Counted from the stretch's first letter, positions 32,970 through 44,299 are shown. The stretch is DNA of 64,000 nucleotides from Trichobilharzia szidati (GCA_944472155.2 OX235277.1:41494758-41558757); one strand, 5' to 3'. Numbers and translations are program-made. The notes: generated from the letters alone by a model not told the origin.

Positions 32970-34144
32970 GGTTCCATTATGGGTAAAATTTTATATTGGA
33001 TAAAGTCACACACAGCGTTGTTATACAGTAACATTCACTGATGACCACGTTTCAAGTACAGTTTATTACTACTGCTCATAATCATATCAAAGCATTACTC
33101 ACTCACACAAATTTCTGACTTCATTTATATACATTAGTAGAAATTGATGACTAAACATTTGAATAAAATCAATATAAGATGAGAAAGTACATTCGGAAGT
33201 AATAATATTAGTGTTATCAATCAAATACCATCAGATGGGAAATAAGATGAGTGTTTTTATAGCCAAAATAAATAAATAACTTGTTAGAATGTTATACTGT
33301 GAATTGAATTGATATCAATCCGTGATCAACTCGTAAAAACATAACTAACCCTTACAAACCAAACAATAGAAAATACATTTTAACATTATTTATTATCCTC
33401 TGATTTGACTGGTGGTAATAATATCTTCCATACATATCTCTGGTATTTGCATTGAGTCACTTCTACTGCATGTGTTGGGTGCGTAGACTCGATGTACAAG
33501 GATTCAGTAATCAATCTATCTCTACATATATTACTTTTTAGAATTCTAACTCTGTCCCACACACCCCATTGTGTGTGTTGTGTGTTAATGCATGTAGTGC
33601 AGTTGCTGAGTTGTTTTCTAAATTACTTATCTTCGTGGGTGGGATCAATCATTCTAACCTTAGCTAAATTCTTATGTTCTGATAATCTCACTACTCCTTA
33701 TCTACTAGTCTGACTGACCTATGCAGTTGACTTAACTCAAAGTCATTGCAAGGCATTTTGTAAATTAAATTATTTTGTCTAATTGGGTCAACCTACAGGG
33801 TCCTTTAGCCTACACAGCTTGTCCTACCTGAGTGAGTTTGTGGGTTATGAATGCCACCACCCTAATTCCTGCTTTACTGAGAATCCTACGTGGGGAGGGT
33901 CTCAGATGTCCCCTCTTTATATGTTAAAACTACTGTGTTTACTCATGTATATAAATAAAGTCAGAAAGTTGTGTGAGTGAGTACCTTGCTATTATAATGA
34001 GCAGTAGCAATAAACTGTGCTCGAAACCTGGTCGTCAGTAAATATTACTGTATAATAACACTGTGTGTGACTTTATCAAAAAAACTTTTTTTATCCATAA
34101 TGGAATTGTACTCCACCACAGTGCCGAAGTCTTATCCTTATATC
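32970..34144 (-). pseudogene. PLE-A with both inverted terminal repeats
   Basis: The minus-strand body (32970-33935) holds the GIY-YIG C-terminus (33480-33560, GGGTGCGTAGACTCGATGTACAAGG on +) and its N-terminal part up to the linker (33890). The terminal repeat at 32975-33130 recurs in inverted orientation at 33950-34144, giving the tail-to-tail layout typical of PLE terminal repeats. The 3' end TTATCCTTATATCAA (34132) matches the end defined at 12014. No RT and no intact frame. A 55-bp SINE-III tail (33308-33362) is inserted in the 3' region. Confidence 0.85.
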
Positions 34145-34518
34145 AAGAACAGATTGGTATTTGGTGAAAGAATTGTTTATATGGCAAAATGACGTAAAGT
34201 GAATGCAAAATATGCAATTTTTACATTGGAAGCTTGAATTTACCAAAGTTATTCACATCCAACTTCTTTCGTCTTGATTTCATGCGTTCTGCATTGCTTG
34301 ACAGTAACCTTAAATTCTCCTATTTCCAACTCACTCTGTCACTCCACCTTATTCATGATTTTCACAGAAGACATCACCACTATACTACTTTCAATTTCCT
34401 GTCAGTAATGCGTATTACACTAATATATTTTGCTTAAAATTCGCTATTATTTTTATTCTCTGTATAAAAGCTCACATGCCTATAAACGCTTAGAGAGATA
34501 TTTTCAGAAATATGTTAA
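34145..34518. other. Unrecognised sequence
   Basis: AT-rich, no supported gene. Confidence 0.4.
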
Positions 34519-35147
34519 CCTTTGATTGGACACTAGTAACTAGTGCGATGTGTCTAGTCCTTTCTTCGGTGCAGACTGAATTCTATCAGTCAGGTTTGCA
34601 ATGTGGCCACCATTCTAGGTAGCTCGTCATCACGTTGCACATTGATTTGATGATATTAGATGGTTGGAGGCAATCGGCCACAGGAAGCCCTGCCTGACCT
34701 AGAATTTGTGGTAGTTGGCACTCACTAGTCAGGAAGGCGTATCTGCAGCCTTGAAGGAACTCATGTCCCTTGTGAGATTCGAACCTGCCTCACCCAGTGC
34801 TGCAGTCAGAGACGAGCAACCTAGAATGGTGGCCACATTGCAAACCTGACTGATAGAATTCAGTCTGCACCGAAGAAAGGACTAGACATATCGCACTAGT
34901 TACTAGTGTCCATAAAGTTCCAATACAGTCCTACAGGAGGTCAACCGTGAGCCCGAATAACTCCTAAGTGGTAACGTCTCTGACCGCAGCACTGAATGAC
35001 GCGGGTTCGAATCTCAGAAGGGTGATATGAGTTGTCCTTCAAGGTTGCAGTTACGCTTTGCTGACTGGTGGGTGCCAACTAGCCCAAAACCTAGGTCAGA
35101 TGGGGCTTCCTTTGGCCGATTACCTCCAACCATCTAATATCATCAAA
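34519..35147. mobile_element. SINE-IV, large fold-back copy
   Basis: Two inverted halves. GACACTAGTAACTAGTGCGATG...CTAGGTAGCTCGTC (34531-34628) is mirrored at 34805-34910. A tRNA-like head lies on the minus strand (box B near 34776) and another on the + strand (GAATAACTCCTAAGTGGTAACG at 34954, GCGGGTTCGAATCTC at 35001). The ends ATATTAGATGGTTGGAGGC and CCTCCAACCATCTAATATCA face each other. Confidence 0.75.
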
Positions 35148-35590
35148 CATGTTAACCTATTCTAAAAGTACGATAGAGTCATGTGACACTTACTATTGAT
35201 AGAGAAGATTTGTAGTTCATGCGAATGATTTTTATTTGGTTTTGTTCTCTGAGCCAGTTGTTTTAACTGCAAAGCCTTTGTTATGCTTCAACACAAAATC
35301 TTCGGCGCAAAGTTTAATATGTAGTGTGAACTTATTTGAATTCTTTCTCCATAAATGGCATGACTTTATCTCCTGACAACCTTTGTCATAATTGGTTGTT
35401 AATTTGCATCATCAGTATTGATCGCTTTTTCCATTGATTTGGAATATGAACTGTTTTTTATGTGGTTTTATTCTTTATTAGTTGGTAAATTTGATCCATA
35501 GTAATGTGTGTCTGTTAATCGCTGATTCATCTGAGCAACAAGCTTCGAGAAATTCCCTGACGATTCTCGTGTTTCTGATGTTCGAAATTT

Positions 35591-35787
35591 CTCTTTTTAT
35601 CCTTTTGCGTTTCAAATGGAACATTTAGGGTTTCAAGCTTGAGCTCTGAAGTTTCGATAGCCTAACCTCTCCTCTTTACCGGGCTTACCACTGGCTCAGG
35701 ATGAGGTTTAGGATTGAGTCGGCCGGGGATCGAATCCTGGAACACATGCGTGGTTTACAACCATTTCACCGCTTAACCACCGATGCA
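35591..35787 (-). mobile_element. SINE-I, partly deleted
   Basis: Minus-strand copy lacking part of the body. The head has box B GGGGATCGAATCCTGG on +. Confidence 0.75.
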
Positions 35788-35922
35788 AAACGAGGGAGTA
35801 CTCGATAGCTGTTTCGTCCTAGTTTGGGACACTTCATCAGTACATACCCAGCGGAGTTCGAACTAAGGAACTTCTGGTTATAAGGCGAGCTCATAGACCA
35901 TTCAGAAACACTGGGATCCTTT
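35788..35922 (-). mobile_element. SINE-III fragment
   Basis: GGGAGTACTCGATAGCTGTTTCGTCCTAGTTTGGGACACTTCATCAG followed by a decayed minus-strand tRNA-like head ending CATTCAGAAACACTGGGATCC. Confidence 0.65.
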
Positions 35923-36479
35923 TAAAAATTTCTACATTTTCCCAAACAAATTTCTGCCCATAATTGTCTGTATGTACAGCTAGTTTATATTTTTTTGGAT
36001 TTTGAGTTAAATAGAACGCCCACTTTGACCCATATATTGCTAATCACAGATCATGCAGTTTATTTTATAAGTGCTGTTGGTGCCGTCTTCTTCTTATTAT
36101 TATCTAAGTAGACAAAAGAAGATATCATGAATAACTGTCCAAATTCTTCTCACCGTAACAAGAAACAACTTAAGTGACTATCTCATTTGATGATAATACC
36201 CGTGGACTGAATGCGGTGAAATGATGATTACCTGGTTAGTCGTTGTGTCTTGGGCAGACGTAAAGAATAGCTACTATGGAGTGAGAACACACTGGTGACC
36301 TTGAAAGCATACCATTCTGTCTGTCTGTCTATATTCGACATAGAACTTTGCACATATGTGCATCAGTTCAAGTCACCACACTCCATGTAGCACACAAAGC
36401 AAGAGAAGAAATTAGAAGAAATGCATAATAGAGACAGTAAATAGAGGTGAGAGACAAAGGAATAGTAATAACGGAGAAC

Positions 36480-37062
36480 AATATAGTTTCATTGGAAATC
36501 ATAAGTCACAAGGAGTGGATGCATCTGCGCCACTGAGAACGATTTTGAGCCATGTCACCAATTGTTTCCAACCATTGGTTTTTACCATCCCGAGGACCCC
36601 AACCAGGAAGTCTACATCTTCCTACGTGGCTTAAACTAACTGTTGTGGATTTCATTGACTGATGCCATGTTTTGGTTTGACCGCCGCTAGCTCTTTTCCA
36701 GCCTGGCCCTATATCAGCTAACATTACCCGTCGAGGAAGGCGATGACTAGGCACACGTAACACATGTCCTAACCATCTCAGTCGATGTAGCTTCACAGCC
36801 ATGTCGATTGATTTCCCCGCTTTACCTAGCACTCGACGCTCACCTTATTATACCACTTTACAAGGGAGATAGAACGCAGGTACCTATGATCAAAGACAGC
36901 TACCTACACTACCTTTTCATATCTTCCACTCTCAATGGCCAGGTCTCACAGCCAGCCATAAAGGAGGACGGAGCGGACTGATGAGCAGTACACACGCCCT
37001 TTGATCGATAGCCGGATATCACGTCCGGTTACAGTACCTGCTGTTTATTCTACATCAAAAAG
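36480..37062 (-). pseudogene. RTE-type retrotransposon, second subfamily, C-terminus
   Basis: Minus strand. The thumb region KGRVYCSSVRSVLLYG lies near 37005-36950. Then come FDHRYLRSI, WYNKVS, and an open C-terminus starting MLGKAGKSIDMAVKLHRLRW at 36832. It runs through WLGHVLRVPSHRLPRR and GRCRLPGWGPRDGKN and ends SQWRRCIHSL near 36506. It shares the W-x-GH-x-LR and QWRR landmarks of the other RTE copies but differs clearly in sequence, so it is a separate subfamily. Confidence 0.8.
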
Positions 37063-37277
37063 GCGCTTACTTACGAGAAAAACCAACATAATCATAAAAG
37101 TGAAACACATTAAACATGTTATTTTGTTCTGACGTAACTGAAATAATACTTCCTAATTACCACGATGGGCATCCATTTTCAAGTTTCGTAGCCATCAAAA
37201 CGGTTTCATGTGTGGGAACAGTGAGACACTCCCCCAGCTTGTATTTATGTATATGAAAAATACCAATAATAATAAAA

Positions 37278-37343
37278 CCCCTTAACCCTTACCCTATTCG
37301 TAAGCCTAACATTAACCCTAACTCTAACAATAATTCTAACCCA
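37278..37343. repeat. Degenerate telomere-like CCCTAA tract
   Basis: CCCCTTAACCCTTACCCTA, then CATTAACCCTAACTCTAAC: about eight imperfect units related to the CCCTAA strand of the TTAGGG repeat used at schistosome telomeres. Confidence 0.55.
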
Positions 37344-37493
37344 TTGTCAAAACAATACTTAAAAACGAGGTCAGAGTGAAATTTCACACATCATTACGTA
37401 CATAGCGTTCTCAGTGCCTCTGTAATAACGTCAGGTTTTGCAATTCAATGAATATTATGTGTTCAAGGTCATTTGTGCGTTCTCACTCCATGG

Positions 37494-39400
37494 TCATTAG
37501 CCGGCAAAGTTCAACAATAGTGTCCCAGGAGTGCGAACGCTCCAACGACCTCGATCGCATGCTAGTCGTTGGCTAACGGCTCCCGCCGTTATCATAGCTG
37601 AAATATCAATGCTATTCACCAACTAAGAAGCAAATTTCACCCAGATATCACGTTTTTAGGTACTGTTTGGACAATGTGCTAATAGCTCGTTAGGGTTAGG
37701 ATTAAGGTTGGGGTTACAATTAGGGATAAATTTAGAGTTCATGGCGTTTATTTTAATTCGTTTTATTATCCACATTTTCCTGGTAAGTAGTTGTCGATCC
37801 TCTTACTGGAAACCATAGTAATTCAACCGAAGGCTTTTGGGGAAGACTGCACAACAAGATAAGAGAGATGAACGATTCACAAAAACAGCTCATCTTCAGT
37901 CACCTCAGTGAATACATTTACGGAAACTAGTCTAACTTAGCAACTGATACTCCTCATTATAACTGGGACGTATTTTTAAATCATGTCAGGGAAAGACACC
38001 CTGTTTAATGTGTTTTCATGCATTTTCTTGTAAATATACGTCAGTTTTTGTGCAGAACACTCGTGCATTCTCATCCCTCTTGGACGTTATTGTTAAACTT
38101 TGCCCGATTATTATTCTTTAGGCTAGCCCGCGTCTTATAACTTAACTCCAATACTATCTCAATTAGTCTAAACATCTCTATTGTCAAATAACACGTATTT
38201 AAGAAAACAACCTTGAGAGGTGTTCATTCACTTTCCCATACAATAACCACACTGTCATACTAAGAAGAAAGCGTAAGAACAAGAGTGGAATATCCCCCAT
38301 TTTGATTGTTAATTGTGTTGCCTTGCTTTTTTTCTCTCTCTCTCTCTCTTGTTTTTTTCCGCCTGCAACTTGACTTTTCCACCTTTGGGCTAACTGTTGT
38401 TTTGTTTTCTCCCGAAAACAATAGGCCAACAATTGTTGTTTGTAATTTTCTACTAACCCTCAGCCTCAGCCTCACCCTCCGTCATTCTCTGACTTCTTCT
38501 TTGTAGTTATCCTCATCAACATCACCATCATCAATTTTGTTAGTTATCTGTGGTAAAACAAGATAAAAATGCATGACTAATTCTCACATCTATGAGATAG
38601 ATATTATCTCTCTTCATGTATGTCTATTGAAAACACTGTCTTGGTGAATTCATCAAGAACTTTAGGAGATAAATATACTTTGAGGCAAGAAACATGAATC
38701 CACAAGTGCGTGTATGTGGTTGTGTGCTTATCTGTGTGCTCCGGAACCCGCTTATAATATCAAAGGAGAGGAGACGTAATAAACAAATTCAAGACGGTAC
38801 TAGTAAATCGGTTGATTTTTGCTGTTATTTTTATTATTATCTAGGGTAGCACACTTTCTTTTTTGTTTTGTTTACCTTGTTTGAAAGTGATTCAAACAGG
38901 CGATAAAAACCGGGGTGAACATTAATCACAGGGATAATTTTGAAATGAGGGAAGTAAACAGTTGAAGGTCAATCAACTGTTCCTTTCTTGTCCAGCCATC
39001 AAAAACTCGGATATATAACTAGTATGACTGAATGTGTGTGTGTGGGGCGGAGGGTTATTCAAAATGTGTTTTTTGTAATTCAATAAATTTTTAAAGATTT
39101 TTTGCGGCAAAATCGTTTGAATGACGTCTTTATCAGCAAGTTATGTAGAGAGCTAGTGAAAACCCAAGATGGCCAACAAGTTGAAATTGGTGAGAGAAAC
39201 TTAATTAACTATAATGATATTTACCCAGTGAAGAAAGCAAATAATGGTTAAGCTATACTGTGGATAAACAGAATTAGGAAAACATGAGATTCAGGAGGTC
39301 TAGACTATTGGCGGATTGGCGGAATATGCGCTATAAGACTGCACAGCAGTTGACTTAATCTCTCGATGAGTCAGGTATAAATGTAGTGAACAAAAACTGA
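37494..39400. other. Largely unrecognised; telomere-like scrap and microsatellites
   Basis: GTTAGGGTTAGGATTAAGGTTGGGGTTAC at 37689-37717 mirrors the CCCTAA tract on the other side of the inverted repeat. Pyrimidine-rich TCTCTCTCT lies at 38335-38350 and a GTGTGTGTG run near 39034. Small frames on both strands at 38199-38506 reflect low complexity and are not called. Confidence 0.4.
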
Positions 39401-39850
39401 ATTGGTTACAGGATTTCATCATGAGCTGACATTGGTTAGAGAACCATTGGAAAACCACCTGGGAGTACTGGACAGCTGTTTCGCCAGCCTACTTTGGGAC
39501 TCATCATCAGTACGCACCCACCAATTGGGGTTCAAACCCAGGATCTTCTGGTTACAAGGCTAGCGAGCTCAAAGACCATTCAACCACTGAGACCCGATCC
39601 AATGGCCAGCACCCATGAATTCTAACTTCTGCCAATTCACGATATAGCGCAACCGTTAGCCAATGTCTTCGTTGGCGAGTATTTGTCCTCACAGCCAACC
39701 TGCTGCACCCTACTGGTCATGACTTCCCACTAGAACCCCAGGTAACTACCTACCTGAATAGGGCCAGTCGCCAGGTTCTCTAACCTGTGTCAGCTCATGA
39801 TGAAATCCTGTAACCAATCAACCAAATCTCTACAAACCAATACTTGAAAA
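39401..39850. mobile_element. SINE-III, fold-back variant with ATCATGAGCTGAC ends
   Basis: Starts ATTGGTTACAGGATTTCATCATGAGCTGAC and ends with its mirror GTCAGCTCATGATGAAATCCTGTAACCAAT. A minus-strand tRNA-like head lies at 39525-39590. A subfamily of SINE-III, shared with 42397 and 45499, in which the outer 30 bp differ from the GATCAACTCG type. Confidence 0.75.
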
Positions 39851-40048
39851 ACTGAATTCTCAAGCTACATTTCATGATGAAAGAGAGGCAATGGAAAACG
39901 GGGAGTACTGGAGAACCGTTTCGTCCTAGTATGAGACTCTTCAGAGCATACACCTATGATGCCACCAAGGAGGGAACCCATTATGTTATCATTCAATTTC
40001 TGGGACGGAACCCAACGCTTCGGGAATTCCGTCTTCAGTTTTTTTCTC

Positions 40049-40252
40049 ATGATATATGGTTAACATTGAGAAGACAGTAGTGATGAAGATAACGATCCAA
40101 CAATAACCACAACAATCAATATTAGCGGAGTAAATTTGAAAGAGGTTACTTCCTTCACTTATCCAGGCATCGTTATTTCAACTACAGGTGGAACAGATAA
40201 GTATGTCAAAACCACCGCTAAAAACCTTTTATGGACTCATTTTCACAATAAG
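40049..40252 (+). mobile_element. RTE internal fragment
   Basis: The + strand reads in pieces NIEKTVVMK, then NISGVNLKEVTSFTYPGIVI and STTGGTDKYVKT. This is the RTE thumb region (compare 2745-2930). Confidence 0.7.
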
Positions 40253-40304
40253 CACTTGTCATTTGAGCACTAAAGTCCGATGTAGGCGTAACTTTATTGT
40301 CTGC

Positions 40305-41640
40305 ATTAATATATGTGTAGAACTTGGGCACTGTGGTAGTAAGTAATTCCATATTAGTTTGTTTATTAGATGTATCACACAGTCAGTGAAACAGTATTAT
40401 TATTCACTGGATGACAAAGTTTCGAACACAATTTATTACTGTTCATAATCATATCATCAATTATAATCACACGACTTCGAAACTTGAGTTTTATAGTTTT
40501 CTTTGTTCTCTCCTATTTGTCGTCGTAGACGTGGTAGTAGAATTTTCCAGGTGAACAGGTGTCAAATCATTCCTATTACACGTGTTTGTAGTTGATCCGA
40601 TAAACAAGGCTTGCTTCTGTTATCAATCTCTCCCGCCGCCACCCTGTTACATTAGATTTTAAAACTGTAATCTTATCCCATCCTATTATGTGTGGTTGAG
40701 TGTAATTGCATGTAGTGAGTGGTATAGCTGAACTATTCTCTAGATTTCTTATCTTATTCAGGTTAACTAATCTAGATTTTGCTAGGTTTTTATGTTCGGC
40801 TAGTCTGATTGCCCCTGTTCTACTAGTTTGACCTATGTATTTGACCTGACAATCATTGCAGACAGAGTATTAGATAAACTAAATTGTTTTGTTTAATGTG
40901 CTGTTCCAAAGGATCCTTTAACCGACAAAGCATGTTTCTAATTGAGTTTGTGGGTTTGAATGCCAACCACTTTTATTCCTCCCTGCTTTGTTAAGAATTC
41001 TGCGTAAGGTTTCCGAAGTCCCTTCTTTGTATGGAAGCATTACTGATGATTTAAATTCCTTATCGCTGGTGTTGTCTTGCACATATTTGACATGTATGTC
41101 GTCATTATTATTATTATTATCACAATCACTACTAATATTATTTATTTAATTTTACATTTTCCTACATATTTCTTGACTAATTTGCTAGGGTAATTATTAA
41201 GTTTCAAGACTTCTCTTATAGGTGTCACTTCCTGGCTTAGATTTTCCTTGGTATTAGTTAGATTTTGTGCTCTATTACTTAAACATTTCACCAATCCTAT
41301 TTTACTGACATAGGGTGGGATGAACGGAAGTGCAAATATCTGTTTGAATGTGTGGGTTTCCTATAAACACTAGTGTTTAACTTCCCATCTTCTTTCCTTT
41401 TTACACTGCAATCTAACATTGGAAGCTTCTCTTCCTGACTTTCCAATTCATAAGTGAATTGAATTGCCTCCACTTTTGAGTTAATGTGTTTGAAAAATCT
41501 ATCTATATCCCGTGTTTTAAGTACAGTGAATGTTTCATCTACATTCCTCCACCATACTTTTGGGGTGAGGGTGAACGTTTCAATCGCTACGTTTTCCCAC
41601 CTGCACTCCGTAAGCAATTCCACTGACTCTACATATCTAA
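40305..41640 (-). pseudogene. PLE-A variant with RT end and terminal repeat
   Basis: Minus strand. An open 108-codon stretch (41623-41297) covers the RT from the catalytic motif (VWWRNVDETFTVLK, with NVDE instead of YVDD, so inactive), through AIQFTYELE and EEKLPMLDCSVKR, to NTSVYRKPTHSNRYLHFRSS. The linker and a broken GIY-YIG region lie at 41290-40560. The terminal repeat (40310-40500) carries the hairpin with stem GAACA/TGTTC where other PLE-A copies have GAGCA/TGCTC. Confidence 0.85.
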
Positions 41641-42396
41641 GTATTAACTAAATTTTAGTTTGTATACGTAATATTCACGTCTGTGTACATCAGTGGTCCA
41701 GTGATACGTCGCCGAGTTTATTCGCCTGTGGTGATCCCAAGTAAAGAGAGAAGGTTAGGCGTGAGACCAGCAACCCTAATTAATAAAAAAATCAATACCG
41801 CAGTTACTGAAACTTTGAAAGCTTCAGACTCTATATTCCTTCAGAAGCTATACCCTTCAATACTAAGAAGTTAAGAAATAATATTTGATTTTCCCTCTGA
41901 GTTACCTAGTTGAAATTTACGTTTAAATGAATCATATTAGGTGTGTCTATAGAAGTATTAACATAGGTGTAATTACTGTACAGGTGAAAACAGGGGATTC
42001 ATTTATTATGCTCTTGAAATCTTAATATATGTTTGATCGCCACCAAACTAGTGCTCAGAAATCTAGAAAAGATCAGTCACGAATCTTCAACACTTCTAAC
42101 TGAGTATATCAATTTTGGGACGTATTTATGGAAGTAAATAAACAGGTCCTACTGAAAGACGACTTTGTCCTCGTACAATCCAGCTAAAGCCAGGATTTTG
42201 AATAGTTCAACGAGAATAGCATCTTATAGAAAAAATATGAACGTTATTGACTCACTGAATGTTGTCAGTAAACAAACAGACAGAAAGATGCTTGAAATTG
42301 CTGCAGTTTGTTAAATCAGGGTCTATAATCTCAGTCTCATTGTACCGAAGGAAATGGTGGTCACTTTGAATCTACCACAGTAATATATTTTCTTTG
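41641..42396. other. Unrecognised sequence
   Basis: No supported gene. A small + strand frame (41683-41874) contains VVIPSKERR, faintly like the PLE linker, but nothing around it agrees. Confidence 0.35.
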
Positions 42397-42808
42397 CTCC
42401 CAGCGACTGGCTCCATTCAGGCAGTTAGTTACCTGGGGTTCTAGTGGGAAGCCGTGACCAGTAGGGTACAGCAAGTTGCAGGTGAGGCAATAACTCATCG
42501 AAGAAGACATTGTGGAGTGGTCACGCTATGTCATGAACTGGCAGAAGTTAGAATTCATGGGCGCTGGGGATTGGATCGGGTTCCAGTGGCCTAATGGTCT
42601 ACGAGCTAGCTAGCCCTGTTACCAGAAGCTGCTGGGTTCGAATTCCTGTGGTGGACGCGTACTGCCGATGAGTCTCGAAGTAGGTTGGCAAAACAGCTGT
42701 CCAGTACTTCTGGGCGGTTTTCCAATGGTTTTCTAACTAGTATCAGCTCATGATGAAATCCTCCAACCAATCAAATAAAAATTCCCTACAAAACCAATAC
42801 TTGAAACA
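42397..42808 (+). mobile_element. SINE-III variant
   Basis: The + strand head (AGTGGCCTAATGGTCTACGAG, box B GGGTTCGAATTCC at 42634) and tail ATCAGCTCATGATGAAATCC. Confidence 0.75.
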
Positions 42809-42831
42809 TGTTATTATTATTATTACTATTG

Positions 42832-43026
42832 TGCATCGGTGGCACAGCAGTTAGGACTCTCGCCGACTATGCACGTGGCCTGGGGTTCGATCCCCTGCCG
42901 ATGCACACCTGATATTAGTAGTCGGCCTGCAAAATTTGGACTACCGATATCGCATGCTGAAAGTTCCATACCTGTACCAAAAATACGGTGTGGAATCAAG
43001 CCATAATCAAAAAATATTAAAAAAAT
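42832..43026 (+). mobile_element. SINE-II
   Basis: Head GTGGCACAGCAGTTAGGACT, box B GGGTTCGATCCCCTG. The tail CGGTGTGGAATCAAGCCATAATC ends in A-rich sequence. It lies right after an ATT microsatellite (42811-42829). Confidence 0.85.
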
Positions 43027-43189
43027 GAAACTATCCTTTGTCAGTATCATGATCTTAGCGCGATTCACCTTTGGTATTACCACTGTTACTGTTATTATTG
43101 CAACTCCTAAAATTTTAAAATCCCCTCTCTGAAGGAGAATTATTCATTATAGTGACGTAACTGAATCAAAAATCCATTATAATTCAATG

Positions 43190-43785
43190 CCCCTTGAATT
43201 CTGATTTCTATTAATTCGGGAAATAGTACTACCGCCAACCAATAACAAGGATAACAGAAGTTAGATTTCACCGGTCATTGAATTCCACCTCAGTGGCTGA
43301 ACGGTAAATGGCTTCCTCTAATAACTTGAAGGTCTTGGGTGGGGTCGTAGGTGCACGCTTCTGAAGAGCTCCAAACTAGCACAAAACAGCTGTCCAGTTG
43401 TCCATGGCTTTCAATGCTTCTTTAAACGGTATCAGCTCGTGACGAAGTCGGGAGTGATGATGGATTTCCCGCCAATGACACTGTTTGATAGTTGCACTAA
43501 AATCACCTATTAGTACGAGTTAGAATTCATGGGTTGGCCATTGAGGAGGAGTATCACAGTGGCTGAATGGTATACGAGCTAGCTTGCCTTGTAACCGAAA
43601 GGTCCTGGGTTCTAACTCCTGTGGTGGGTGCGTACTACTACGGATGATTCCCAAACTAGGCTGATGAAACAGCTGTCTAGTACTCCCTGTGGCTGGTTTT
43701 CAATGGTTCTCTAACTGTGATATCAATCCGTGATCTAACTCGACAAACAAATCAACTTGTGACGAAGTCTCTACAAAACTTAAAA
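43190..43785 (+). mobile_element. Two tandem SINE-III copies
   Basis: A first, decayed head at 43313 (AGTGGCTGAACGG) and a second, well-kept one at 43559 (AGTGGCTGAATGGTATACGAG, box B region GGGTTCTAACTCC). Each is followed by the CTGTCCAGT...GGTTTTCAATG region. Confidence 0.7.
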
Positions 43786-43829
43786 GCACTGAACATATGT
43801 TCCACTAACTTTGTCCGTTATTCACTAGT

Positions 43830-44060
43830 TTTTTTTTATCCTTCACGTTCCCCAGTGGAACATAGGGCTTCAAGCTAGTGGCTTGAAGTTTCTGTAGCAG
43901 TGTTTGTTTTATGGGATGGGGTTGCTAGCCCCATGCCCAACCTTTCCTCTTTACCAGTCGTACTACTGGCTTAGCGAGGTAAAGGAGCGCGTCGACCGGG
44001 GATCGAAACCCGGACCATGTGCATAGTCAGCGAGCGTCCTAACCGCTATGCCACCGACGC
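43830..44060 (-). mobile_element. SINE-I with 14-bp target duplication
   Basis: Full minus-strand copy flanked by CGTTATTCACTAGT at 43816-43829 and 44061-44074. The A-rich 3' tail is the T run at 43830-43837. Well preserved and therefore young. It sits about 90 bp before the candidate exon at 44151. Confidence 0.92.
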
Positions 44061-44150
44061 CGTTATTCACTAGTGAGGAACACTAACTGTAACTTTAAAA
44101 ATGACTTAGTCCAGGTATGTCAAGCTTTCTGATAAGTGCTTTTTCTTCAG

Positions 44151-44276
44151 GAAATGAAACAGGCCAGTCAGCTAGCCAGCCAAAGAACAGCTCTTTTTGT
44201 TCTACTCTAATGTCTTCACAAATGTACTACCTCAACTTTGTGCAAGAGAGAGTGAGAATCTCACTCAGATTTCCCA
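44151..44276 (+). CDS. Candidate exon upstream of the transmembrane exon (host gene)
   Basis: A 126-nt stretch between a good acceptor (TGCTTTTTCTTCAG ending at 44150) and a good donor (CCCA|GTGAGC at 44277). It is open in the frame that begins with a two-base codon remainder and ends with one base over, so phase 1 on both sides. That is exactly what the next exon (49949) needs. It would encode about 41 residues with two N-glycosylation sequons (NET, NSS) and end RISLRFP, a plausible extracellular stretch just before the membrane. It is not part of any repeat seen here. The support is splice signals and phase only; chance is possible. Confidence 0.4.
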
Positions 44277-44299
44277 GTGAGCAGAAAACTATTTTCTAG

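Larger units (their letters stand above)
35170..36092 (-). pseudogene. PLE-B copy with two nested SINEs
   Basis: Minus strand. The terminal repeat is at 35195-35390 (GAAGATTTGTAGTTCATGCGAATGATT). The GIY-YIG C-terminal region follows to 35590, and after an interruption the N-terminal part lies at 35930-36092 (YMGQSGRS and YKINCMICD near 36020-36060). The interruption is a SINE-I (35591-35787) followed directly by a SINE-III piece (35788-35922). Confidence 0.8.
36274..37493. mobile_element. Segment bounded by 32-bp inverted repeats
   Basis: CTATGGAGTGAGAACACACTGGTGACCTTGAA at 36274-36305 is mirrored, with a few mismatches, at 37462-37493. It encloses an RTE tail and AT-rich sequence with no transposase. 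The TGACCTTGA end of the repeat also occurs inside the Merlin inverted repeats, so a non-autonomous DNA transposon is likely. No clear target duplication was seen. Confidence 0.5.

Noticed and set aside
38199..38506. Overlapping frames of 66-77 codons on both strands
   Set aside because: They run through a TC-rich low-complexity stretch, are open on both strands, and have no splice support.
41694..41740. Small exon between ATCAG and GTAAAG
   Set aside because: It is short, the splice signals are weak, and no phase or domain evidence ties it to the host gene.
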